DNA of 6,998 nucleotides, from positions 1 through 6,998 of the forward strand of contig BTTF01000100.1 of NCBI GenBank assembly GCA_036244995.1. Reading direction: 5' to 3'. The DNA is from BMS3Bbin07 sp036244995 (GTDB lineage Bacteria; Nitrospirota; Thermodesulfovibrionia; Thermodesulfovibrionales; JdFR-85). Both the position numbers and the translations under genes were made by a program. Below, piece by piece: positions 1 to 5,637 of this stretch. The notes under the pieces are model-generated. The model was given only the letters and a program-made list of their open reading frames with translations. It did not search any database and was not told the DNA's origin. The stretch's first letter is position 1. Every line of letters begins with the position of its first letter.

Positions 1-3
1 TTT

Positions 4-80
<77 letters not shown>

Positions 81-87
81 GGATATT

Positions 88-117
88 ATCATATCCTAAC
101 GGGGCTTTTATTGTCAA
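88..117 (-). promoter_or_regulatory. Sigma70-type promoter of the initiator tRNA
   Basis: On the minus strand a perfect -35 box TTGACA (117-112) is followed after 18 bp by TATGAT (93-88), five of six matches to the -10 consensus. The predicted transcription start falls at about 80-82, practically at the first base of the mature tRNA, so the primary transcript would have almost no 5' leader. The promoter lies in the short gap between the rtcB stop codon and the tRNA, so the tRNA need not depend on read-through from rtcB. The boxes are seen directly; activity is inferred. Confidence 0.7.
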
Positions 118-122
118 ATGAT

Positions 123-1565
123 CTAACCCTTCACCACACCCAGCGGCCTCAATTTTGCCACCTTTCCGGAGATACCTGCCCTGTGTACCACATCCACCAC
201 GTTTGATACATCTTTATAAGCCTCGGACATCTCCTCGGCAAGTGTCCGTTTCCCTGCACTCATGACCACTATGCCTGCATCCTCCATCTCCCGCCATATG
301 GCACGGCCCTTTGCCTGTTTTATTGCCTGATGTCTGGACATCACCCTGCCTGCTCCATGACAGGTGGACCCAAAGGTCTCTTCCATGGCCTTTTCAGTGC
401 CTGTGAGGACAAAAGAGGCCCTGCCCATATCACCGGGGATTAATACAGGCTGGCCCAGTCCCCTGTAGACCTCCGGAAGCTCGGGATGCCCGGGGGGAAA
501 GGCCCGTGTGGCCCCCTTTCTGTGGACGATGAGTCTCTTTTTAACGCCGTTGACGGTATGTTCCTCTATCTTTGCTATGTTATGGGCAACATCATAGATG
601 AGTTTCAGGCCCAGCTCTTCCGGGGATGCCGACATTACCTTCATCAGTGCCTCTCTCGTCCAGTGCATTATGCACTGTCTGTTGGCCCATGCATAATTTG
701 CTGCCGCCTTCATTGCTGCAAGATAATCACGGGCCTCGGGACTCTTTACCGGTGCACAGGCAAGCTCCTTGTCCGGCAATGTTATGCCATACTTTCCGAC
801 AGCCCTCTCCATCACCTCGAGATAATCTGTGCAGACCTGATGTCCAAACCCCCTTGACCCGGTGTGGATCATTATTGTTATCTGGTCAGGGAATAGTCCG
901 AGTATATCGGCTGCTTTTTCATCGTATATCTCTGCCACATACTGTACCTCAAGGAAGTGATTTCCAGAACCCAGGGTTCCCTGTTGTGCCCTGCCGCGTT
1001 CAAATGCCCTGTCACTTATCAGAGACGGGTTTGCTCCCTCCATGGCCCCTCCGGATTCCGTCCTTTCAAGGTCTTCTGCCGTGCCATAGCCCCGCTCAAC
1101 CGCCCAGCGGGCTCCCTTCAGGAGGAGCATTTTTTGATCCTCCCTTGTCAGCCTGAGTTTGCCCTTTGAGCCGACTCCTGAAGGGACTTCATTGTAGAGC
1201 ATCACAACGAGTTCTTTCATTTTGGGGAGGACCTCCTCGCGTGTCAGGTTACTCCTCAGCAGACGGACCCCGCAGTTTATGTCATAACCTACGCCTCCGG
1301 GTGATATAATGCCGTCCTCCAGGTCAAAGGCCGCTACCCCGCCGATTGCAAAGCCGTATCCTGTATGAATATCCGGCATGGCAAGGGATATCTTCACTAT
1401 GCCCGGAAGCGTGGCCACATTGGCAACCTGTTTAATGGCCCCTTCTTCAAGGAATGCCTCAAGCTCCTTATCGACATAGATTATCCCGCCCACGTGCATC
1501 CCGTCGGTATATCCCCTGGGGACCTCAAGACGGGTTTCGTCTATTCTTCTCAGTCCTTCTGCCAT
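123..1565 (-). CDS. rtcB: RNA-splicing ligase RtcB
   Basis: RtcB joins RNA 3'-phosphate or 2',3'-cyclic phosphate ends to 5'-OH ends using GTP and Mn2+, in tRNA splicing or in RNA repair. The 480-residue protein has the full family length and the known active site: D95 and C98 in GVGYDINCGVRLL, N202/H203 in GSGNHFLEVQ, H234 in IHTGSRGFGHQ, H328 in YDVAHNI, and H403 in STCHGAGRVMSR, the histidine that carries GMP. The C-terminus RPLGVVKG is typical. These positions nearly coincide with the numbering of the Pyrococcus horikoshii enzyme, so the start looks right. ATG is preceded by GGGAGA five bases upstream (1571-1576). The archease gene lies 30 bp upstream, so the two are probably co-transcribed. 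No intron or tRNA-splicing partner is visible, so a repair role is the simpler inference. Confidence 0.97.
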   Translation of the reverse strand: MAEGLRRIDETRLEVPRGYTDGMHVGGIIYVDKELEAFLEEGAIKQVANVATLPGIVKISLAMPDIHTGYGFAIGGVAAFDLEDGIISPGGVGYDINCGVRLLRSNLTREEVLPKMKELVVMLYNEVPSGVGSKGKLRLTREDQKMLLLKGARWAVERGYGTAEDLERTESGGAMEGANPSLISDRAFERGRAQQGTLGSGNHFLEVQYVAEIYDEKAADILGLFPDQITIMIHTGSRGFGHQVCTDYLEVMERAVGKYGITLPDKELACAPVKSPEARDYLAAMKAAANYAWANRQCIMHWTREALMKVMSASPEELGLKLIYDVAHNIAKIEEHTVNGVKKRLIVHRKGATRAFPPGHPELPEVYRGLGQPVLIPGDMGRASFVLTGTEKAMEETFGSTCHGAGRVMSRHQAIKQAKGRAIWREMEDAGIVVMSAGKRTLAEEMSEAYKDVSNVVDVVHRAGISGKVAKLRPLGVVKG

Positions 1566-1595
1566 ATAAGTCTCCCGGCAACTATTGTAATAATA

Positions 1596-2021
1596 TTAAA
1601 TGTCAAGAACCACCTCGGCAGTCCAGATACCGTTTTTTTCTTCAATCCTGATGTTATGGTATGTGGCAGCTTTCACCAGAAGCCCTTTTTCGTGTCTCTC
1701 GGGGTCAAATTCCTCGCCTTTTATACCTGCCTCAACACTGTTTTCGTTGATGCTTTTAATCCTGACCTCTTTACCAATAAAACCGTAGGCATCAAACCGG
1801 AAGATCAATTCATTGAGCCATCCAACAAGGAGACCATCAAGTGATTCCCTGCTGACCTTTATATCAACCGACTGTGCGGGCTCAACGCCTGAGAGGTCGG
1901 TGACAAGACTGTAAAGACCGAGTGCGCTGTTTACAAAGAGCTCTTCAAGGCTCCGGCCATGGACCCTGAGGCCCACATCTCCGGATATATCAAGAATTTC
2001 AAACCCTCTGTTCATAAACAT
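1596..2021 (-). CDS. Archease, RtcB activator
   Basis: Archease speeds RtcB guanylylation and multiple turnover, and its gene commonly sits beside rtcB, as here (30 bp upstream, same strand). The 141-residue product matches the family in length and motifs: FEILDISGDVGLRVHG near the N-terminus, WLNELIFRFDA at about 68-78, LLVKAATYHN at about 114-123, and the ending WTAEVVLDI. D15 and D140 sit where family members have metal-binding aspartates. The usual HTAD motif reads ISGD here, so the histidine is missing while the aspartate is kept. Start: ATG at 2021 is followed closely by a second ATG at 2015. A stop codon directly precedes the first ATG, so no longer form is possible. Neither ATG has a clear Shine-Dalgarno sequence. 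Recognition rests on these motifs and on the neighbour. Confidence 0.93.
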   Translation of the reverse strand: MFMNRGFEILDISGDVGLRVHGRSLEELFVNSALGLYSLVTDLSGVEPAQSVDIKVSRESLDGLLVGWLNELIFRFDAYGFIGKEVRIKSINENSVEAGIKGEEFDPERHEKGLLVKAATYHNIRIEEKNGIWTAEVVLDI

Positions 2022-2050
2022 TTATTACAAGTTTTTTTGAATCTACCCAC

Positions 2051-2079
2051 ATATTAACACTGAGCTTTAAGGATGTCAA
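2051..2079 (-). promoter_or_regulatory. Promoter of the archease-rtcB operon
   Basis: The minus strand shows a perfect TTGACA (2079-2074), a 17-bp spacer and TAATAT (2056-2051), preceded by TG at the extended -10 position. Transcription would start near 2044, giving a leader of about 20 nt before the archease ATG. No inverted repeat, and no sigma54 -24/-12 element like that of the E. coli rtc operon, is seen, so expression looks like ordinary housekeeping control. The boxes are seen; activity is inferred. Confidence 0.65.
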
Positions 2080-2096
2080 TCGGGAATCTCTTTCTG

Positions 2097-2126
2097 CTGC
2101 AAACAAAATCCTTCACATGCTATTAT
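2097..2126 (+). promoter_or_regulatory. Possible promoter of the phosphoesterase gene, near-leaderless
   Basis: TGC-TATTAT at 2118-2126 resembles an extended -10 element (TGn plus five of six matches), with only a weak -35 candidate (CTGCAA at 2097-2102, 18-bp spacer). If used, transcription would start at about 2132-2134, on the ATG at 2132, giving a leaderless mRNA and ruling out the ATG at 2117 as start. This would fit the lack of any Shine-Dalgarno sequence before either ATG. AT-rich sequence can mimic a -10 box, so this is tentative. Confidence 0.3.
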
Positions 2127-2599
2127 ATTTCATGCCCGGTTTTGTTGTACACGAACATCACTCAAGACGCCTTCATTATGACTTCAGACTTGAGATGGCC
2201 GGAGTGCTGAAGTCCTGGGCAGTTCCCAAGGGGCTTTCAATGTGCCCAAAGGACAAGAGACTCGCAATAATGGTTGATGACCATCCGCTTGAGTATGGAG
2301 GATTTGAGGGTATAATCCCCGAGGGTCATTATGGCGCAGGGCCTGTGCTCATATGGGATTCGGGTGAGTATGAGCTCCTTGGCGGGAGTCTGGAGGAGGG
2401 ACGGCTCGAGTTTGTACTTAAGGGGAGAAAGCTGAGGGGGGCCTTTGTCCTGACAAGACTGAAGGGGCGGGAGAATCAGTGGCTTCTGATAAAGAAAAAG
2501 GACGAATATGCCCTCTCCGTGTATGTTGTGAAGCCTGAGCTTACAAAGGCGAGGCTGGAGAGATTAAAAGAGAAGATACCGCCGTGTGAGGTGGAGTGA
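2117..2599 (+). CDS. Stand-alone LigD-type 3'-phosphoesterase (PE domain)
   Basis: This 160-residue protein is a single PE domain, the Mn-dependent end-healing module that forms the N-terminal part of many LigD DNA-repair ligases. Members remove a 3'-ribonucleoside and then a 3'-phosphate to leave a 3'-OH. The signature HEHHSRRLHYDFRLE gives H14, H20, D22 and R24, and RLAIMVDDHP gives R48 and H56. Their spacing equals that of the catalytic H42, H48, D50, R52, R76 and H84 of Pseudomonas LigD. VLKSWAVPKG, GFEGIIPEGHYG and VLIWDSGEYE are also typical. No ligase or polymerase domain and no Ku gene is present, so it acts alone or with partners elsewhere. The start may be ATG 2117 or ATG 2132 (M6); neither has a Shine-Dalgarno sequence. 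It diverges from the archease-rtcB operon across about 95 bp. Confidence 0.93.
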   Translation: MLLYFMPGFVVHEHHSRRLHYDFRLEMAGVLKSWAVPKGLSMCPKDKRLAIMVDDHPLEYGGFEGIIPEGHYGAGPVLIWDSGEYELLGGSLEEGRLEFVLKGRKLRGAFVLTRLKGRENQWLLIKKKDEYALSVYVVKPELTKARLERLKEKIPPCEVE

Positions 2600-2615
2600 T
2601 GGAGTGATGGAGTGA
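2592..2615 (+). repeat. 8-bp tandem repeat, three perfect copies
   Basis: TGGAGTGA occurs three times in direct succession at 2592, 2600 and 2608. The first copy contains the stop codon (TGA 2597-2599) of the phosphoesterase gene. Copy-number change would alter only the 3' untranslated region, because the stop lies in the first unit. The origin is unknown; slippage or a fragment of a dispersed repeat is possible. Confidence 0.85.
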
Positions 2616-2657
2616 CTACCGCAGGTTGCTGTTACTTTAAAAAATATTTTCAGTGTC

Positions 2658-3464
2658 TTATGTGTTTCTCTGCGGCCTCTGCGAACTCTGCGGTGAAATC
2701 TTACTGTGAATAAGTGCTTCAGCGATCCCGGCAAACTCTTCCATGCTCAGGGTTTCAGCCCTCCTCCGGGGATCCAACCCTGTAGCAAGCAGGATATCCT
2801 TTATATCTTCAGACAGGGGTTTGAGGGAGTTTGAGAGGGTCTTTCTCCTCTGCGAAAATGCTGTCTTGATTACCCTGAAGAATAGCCTTTCATCGGGGAC
2901 AGAGATGCGCGGTTCAGCTAATATCCTGAGATGAAGCACGGCAGAGTCAACCTTTGGCGGGGGCTTGAATGCCTCTTTCGGTATGAAAAAGGCTATGCTG
3001 GTCTCAGCATAATACTGGACCATGAGTGAGAGCACCCCATAGTCCTTCCCGCCCGGAGGGGCTACTATCCTTTCCGCCACCTCCTTTTGAACTGTAAGGG
3101 TTGCAGATACAAGCCTGTCCCTGTGGGCAAGGAGCCTGAAGATTATAGGTGTTGTTATGTAGTAGGGGATATTGGCCACCACCTTAAAAGAGGGGAGCGT
3201 GTGATATGGGTATTTCAGGGCATCAACACAGAAGAGTTTTATGTTCCTTATTGCCGAGACCTTTTTTTTAAGATGTTCGCAGAGATATGGGTCAAGCTCT
3301 ATGGCTATAACCTCGTTTACTTCTTCAGATAACATAAGGGTGAGAATACCCTTGCCGGGCCCTATCTCTACCACTGTGTCATCAGGTGCGAGGTCTGCTG
3401 CGTTTATCAGCCTCTTTAATATGGATGAGTCAAAGAGATAATGTTGTCCGAGTTTGCGTTTCAG
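2658..3464 (-). CDS. rsmA: 16S rRNA dimethyladenosine transferase RsmA (KsgA), probable CTG start
   Basis: RsmA dimethylates two adjacent adenines in helix 45 of 16S rRNA (A1518 and A1519 in E. coli) with S-adenosylmethionine, late in 30S assembly. Counted from CTG at 3464 the protein is 268 residues, normal for the family. It begins with the conserved (M)KRKLGQHYLFDSSIL, followed by the SAM motif VEIGPGKG (32-39), acidic E56 in IELDPYL, D81 in CVDAL, the catalytic NIPYYIT (98-104) and FSQRRKTLSNSL near the C-terminus. A GTG at 3374 would give only 238 residues and delete the GQH region, so it is not the start. No ATG, GTG or TTG exists between the upstream in-frame TAA and the KRKLGQH segment. 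The last 13 residues (ISPQSSQRPQRNT) come from a tandem repeat and look non-family. Confidence 0.95.
   Translation of the reverse strand: MKRKLGQHYLFDSSILKRLINAADLAPDDTVVEIGPGKGILTLMLSEEVNEVIAIELDPYLCEHLKKKVSAIRNIKLFCVDALKYPYHTLPSFKVVANIPYYITTPIIFRLLAHRDRLVSATLTVQKEVAERIVAPPGGKDYGVLSLMVQYYAETSIAFFIPKEAFKPPPKVDSAVLHLRILAEPRISVPDERLFFRVIKTAFSQRRKTLSNSLKPLSEDIKDILLATGLDPRRRAETLSMEEFAGIAEALIHSKISPQSSQRPQRNT
2668..2692 (-). repeat. 9-bp-period tandem repeat in the 3' end of rsmA
   Basis: On the minus strand CGCAGAG appears three times at exact 9-bp spacing (plus-strand CTCTGCG at 2668, 2677 and 2686), with two variable bases between cores. Because 9 is a multiple of three it is read in frame as PQS-SQR-PQR, the tail of RsmA just before NT-stop. 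From memory, similar CGCAGAG-type strings are scattered in many environmental bacterial genomes, so this may be a dispersed repeat that replaced the original end of the gene. The repeat itself is seen; the origin is inference. Confidence 0.8.
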
Positions 3465-3469
3465 GATAA

Positions 3470-3476
3470 CTCCTTA
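3470..3476 (-). promoter_or_regulatory. rsmA: Strong ribosome binding site that sets the rsmA start
   Basis: The minus strand reads TAAGGAG, a perfect anti-Shine-Dalgarno match, then the five bases TTATC, then CTG (3464-3462) opening the reading frame of KRKLGQH. The TAA inside it is also the in-frame stop that blocks any longer protein. Its strength and good spacing support use of the non-standard CTG start. Confidence 0.8.
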
Positions 3477-3500
3477 AATTCCTGGATTAATCTGCCCTAC

Positions 3501-3506
3501 ATTATA
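3501..3506 (-). promoter_or_regulatory. -10 box of the rsmA promoter
   Basis: A perfect TATAAT lies on the minus strand at 3506-3501 and would place the start of transcription near 3494, about 30 nt before the CTG start codon. No good -35 hexamer stands at 16-18 bp (the sequence there is GC-rich, around TGCCCG), so the promoter may be weak or helped by an activator bound upstream. Confidence 0.5.
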
Positions 3507-3538
3507 CCTTATACATTAAAAAACGGGCATTGTATACC

Positions 3539-3578
3539 GATTTGACACCATTTGTATCAAACTGATACTATTCAAATC
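3539..3578 (+). promoter_or_regulatory. Promoter with nested inverted repeat, candidate operator for the membrane protein-apgM-tatD operon
   Basis: TTGACA (3542-3547), a 16-bp spacer and GATACT (3564-3569, four of six) form a plus-strand promoter with a start near 3577. Between and across the boxes lies a perfect inverted repeat GTATCA-AAC-TGATAC (3554-3568), flanked by a second pair, GATTTGA (3539-3545) and TCAAATC (3572-3578). An inverted repeat covering the spacer and -10 is a usual place for a repressor site. The site also lies 30-70 bp upstream of the rsmA -10 box, so both directions could be affected. Which protein binds is unknown. Confidence 0.5.
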
Positions 3579-3583
3579 ACTCG

Positions 3584-3600
3584 CCTGGCTTTCTGCCAGG
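3584..3600 (+). other. Hairpin in the leader of the membrane protein gene
   Basis: CCTGGC (3584-3589), the five-base loop TTTCT and GCCAGG (3595-3600) form a perfect 6-bp GC-rich stem. On the plus strand it is followed by GCAAAAAATC, with no T-run, so it is not an intrinsic terminator in that direction, and the minus strand lacks a T-run after it too. It would sit near the 5' end of the plus-strand mRNA, where such stems can protect against decay. Function is not established. Confidence 0.5.
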
Positions 3601-3663
3601 GCAAAAAATCAAAATTTAACTGAAGACTTTACGGAGAAGGACAGTGACGGAAAAAGGGGAACC

Positions 3664-4383
3664 ATGGGTGTGGGGAATTTACTGAAAGAAAGCTTTGTAT
3701 TAATCAGGGAGCATACCGTTGTAATTATGCCTCCAGTATTCGTCTCTTTTATCATCGGTTGTCTTTCAATCGTGATAATCGGGATGAGAATGACTGCAAT
3801 GGAGCCTGATGCCGTGGGTGAACTCGGGCGAGGGATGCCGGACCTTATATTTGCAAAATCCGTCCTGTCCGTAGTGGGATGGGTCTTTTATGGTTTTGCT
3901 CAGGGGATGGTAGCCTCCATGATGGTTGAGTTGGAAGACAAAGGACAGACATCAATCCGTTCCGGGTTTAGCCGTGCCAACGAAATGGTCGTCAGTCTTA
4001 TGGTTGCCGGCTTTATTGTTGGTGTTTTGTTGCTTCCGGGCTTTAGCTTTGTGTTATTTATTATCCCGGGATTAATTATTACGTTTATTTTTATCTTCAC
4101 TTTTGTAGTTATAATGCTTGAAAAAAGAGGCCCTGTTGATGCGATAAAAAGGAGTGTTCAGATTGTAATAAGCAACCTCTCCGATACCCTTAAGTTGTTT
4201 GCCGCCATTATAGGAATAGGGTTTTTCCTGATGATTATCGGCGTAATATTAAACAAACTGTCTCTTATAGGGATTTTGGTATCAATGGCCCTTACCGGCG
4301 CTTATATGGGATATACCTATGTGGTTTTTATAAAGGCTTATCAGAAGTTTAAAAAAGAGGGGTCAGGTTTTCCCCAGGGTTAG
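3664..4383 (+). CDS. Multi-pass membrane protein of unknown function
   Basis: The 239-residue product has about six hydrophobic helices, at roughly 19-40, 66-88, 108-125, 128-151, 177-197 and 201-223. It has short charged loops and a basic C-terminal tail (KAYQKFKKEG), pointing to the inner membrane. There is no cleavable signal peptide and no catalytic motif. The central segment LEKRGPVDAIKRSVQIV followed by a helix resembles, from memory, uncharacterised families of the DUF975/DUF4013/YIP1-like type, but I cannot assign one. ATG is preceded by GGGGA (3656-3660), three bases upstream, which is close but usable. It is probably the first gene of an operon, 30 bp before apgM. A link to phosphoglycerate metabolism is not shown by the sequence. 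Confidence 0.85.
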   Translation: MGVGNLLKESFVLIREHTVVIMPPVFVSFIIGCLSIVIIGMRMTAMEPDAVGELGRGMPDLIFAKSVLSVVGWVFYGFAQGMVASMMVELEDKGQTSIRSGFSRANEMVVSLMVAGFIVGVLLLPGFSFVLFIIPGLIITFIFIFTFVVIMLEKRGPVDAIKRSVQIVISNLSDTLKLFAAIIGIGFFLMIIGVILNKLSLIGILVSMALTGAYMGYTYVVFIKAYQKFKKEGSGFPQG

Positions 4384-4413
4384 TCTTTTGGGTCCAGGAG
4401 AGAGAGAATTACC

Positions 4414-5622
4414 ATGCAAGAGATAATTAAAGGTCTTGTACAGAAAAACAATACAAAGATATTCATGATAGTCCTTGACGGGCTTGGGGGCCTTCCACTT
4501 GATGGCCGTACCGAGCTCGAGACCGCAAGGATTCCTAATCTTGATACCCTTGCAAAGACCTCTGCAACAGGGTTGCATGTGCCGGTTGCATATGGTATTA
4601 CCCCCGGGAGCGGTCCGGGACATCTCGGTATCTTCGGTTATGACCCTTTTAAGTGGCGGATAGGCAGGGGAGTGCTTGAAGCGCTTGGTCTTGGTGTTGA
4701 ACTGAAGAGCACGGATGTTGCTGTGAGGTGTAATTATGCCACTATTCAGGAGGGACTGATAAAGGACAGAAGGGCCGGCAGGATACCTACTGAGAAGGCT
4801 AAAAAATTAACGGAGAGATTGCAGAAGGAGATAAAACAGATAGACGAGGCGGAGATTATATTCACTCAAGGGGTGGACTACAGGTTTGCGGTGGTCTTCC
4901 GGTTCCCGGAACCGCTTGAAGAGGGTTCAGCCGAGGTCAATGATACCGATCCCCAGAAGGCCGGCAAGCCGCCGTTAAAGCCGGTGCCTGCAAACCACCA
5001 ATCCGACAGGGTAGCGAGGATTGCAGAGAAACTTGTCGAGAGGGTGAGGGAGATACTCAAGGACAAAGAGGTGGCAAACTATATACTTTTGAGGGGGATT
5101 GCACAGGTGCCGTCAATCCCGGCCTTTGAAGAGGTTTTCGGCCTTAAATCCCTTGCCATTGCCATATATCCCATGTACAGGGGCCTGGCGAGGCTTATAG
5201 GTATGGAGACACCCCCGGTCAATGGTGATGTAAAAGAAGAGATAGAATTCATGAAGGATAATCTTGAGGATTATGACTTCTTTTTCGTTCATGTAAAGAA
5301 GGTGGACTCCTATGGAGAGGATGGAGATTTCGAGGGAAAGGCAGGAAAGTTTGAGGATTTCGATTCCTTTCTTCCCGGTATACTTGAACTGAAACCGGAT
5401 GTCCTGATTATCACAGGGGACCACTCAACCCCTTCAGTAATGAAGTCACACAGCTGGCATCCTGTGCCGGTAATCTTAAATTCTCCCTATGTCTTTGGCG
5501 GACTGAGCCAGGCATTTACCGAGAGGGAATGCCTCAGAGGGGAGCTTGGAATATTCCCTGCCATCCAGATACTTCCCCTTGCACTCGCCAATTCCGGCAG
5601 ACTCAAAAAGTTCGGGGCATAA
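4414..5622 (+). CDS. apgM: Cofactor-independent phosphoglycerate mutase, archaeal type (ApgM)
   Basis: ApgM interconverts 3- and 2-phosphoglycerate in glycolysis and gluconeogenesis without 2,3-bisphosphoglycerate. It belongs to the metal-dependent alkaline phosphatase superfamily and is cytosolic. The 402-residue length fits the family. Visible motifs are D22 in IVLDGLGG (metal), S66 in YGITPGSGPGHLGIFGYDP (the serine that carries phosphate), D336/H337 in ITGDHSTPS and H349 in HSWHPVPV (metal ligands). NDTDPQKAGKP (176-186) is typical of the inserted domain. In VDSYGEDGDFEGK the residue four after D298 is E302, where classical iPGM has a metal-binding histidine. AGGAG (4396-4400), 13 bases upstream of the ATG, is a distant ribosome site. 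The gene follows the membrane protein by 30 bp and precedes the TatD fusion by 15 bp. Confidence 0.95.
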   Translation: MQEIIKGLVQKNNTKIFMIVLDGLGGLPLDGRTELETARIPNLDTLAKTSATGLHVPVAYGITPGSGPGHLGIFGYDPFKWRIGRGVLEALGLGVELKSTDVAVRCNYATIQEGLIKDRRAGRIPTEKAKKLTERLQKEIKQIDEAEIIFTQGVDYRFAVVFRFPEPLEEGSAEVNDTDPQKAGKPPLKPVPANHQSDRVARIAEKLVERVREILKDKEVANYILLRGIAQVPSIPAFEEVFGLKSLAIAIYPMYRGLARLIGMETPPVNGDVKEEIEFMKDNLEDYDFFFVHVKKVDSYGEDGDFEGKAGKFEDFDSFLPGILELKPDVLIITGDHSTPSVMKSHSWHPVPVILNSPYVFGGLSQAFTERECLRGELGIFPAIQILPLALANSGRLKKFGA

Positions 5623-5637
5623 GTAAAGAGTTTTTCA

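Noticed and set aside
81..96. GGATAT-TATC-ATATCC inverted repeat beside the tRNA as an operator or processing signal
   Set aside because: It overlaps the -10 region of the tRNA promoter, is A/T-rich and short, and is explained well enough by the promoter.
486..1169. Several plus-strand open frames opposite rtcB
   Set aside because: They lie antisense to a gene with complete family motifs, are rich in Cys/Pro/His as typical of shadow frames, and resemble no family.
2636..2655. AAAATATTTT palindrome between the convergent genes as a bidirectional terminator
   Set aside because: The stem is entirely A/T and short, with no GC-rich part, so it is not convincing.
3372..3374. GTG as the start of rsmA
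   Set aside because: It would begin inside the SAM-binding motif, delete the conserved KRKLGQH segment and leave a perfect Shine-Dalgarno sequence 96 bases upstream unused.
3584..3600. GC-rich hairpin as an intrinsic terminator
   Set aside because: No T-run follows it on either strand; plus-strand sequence after it is A-rich.
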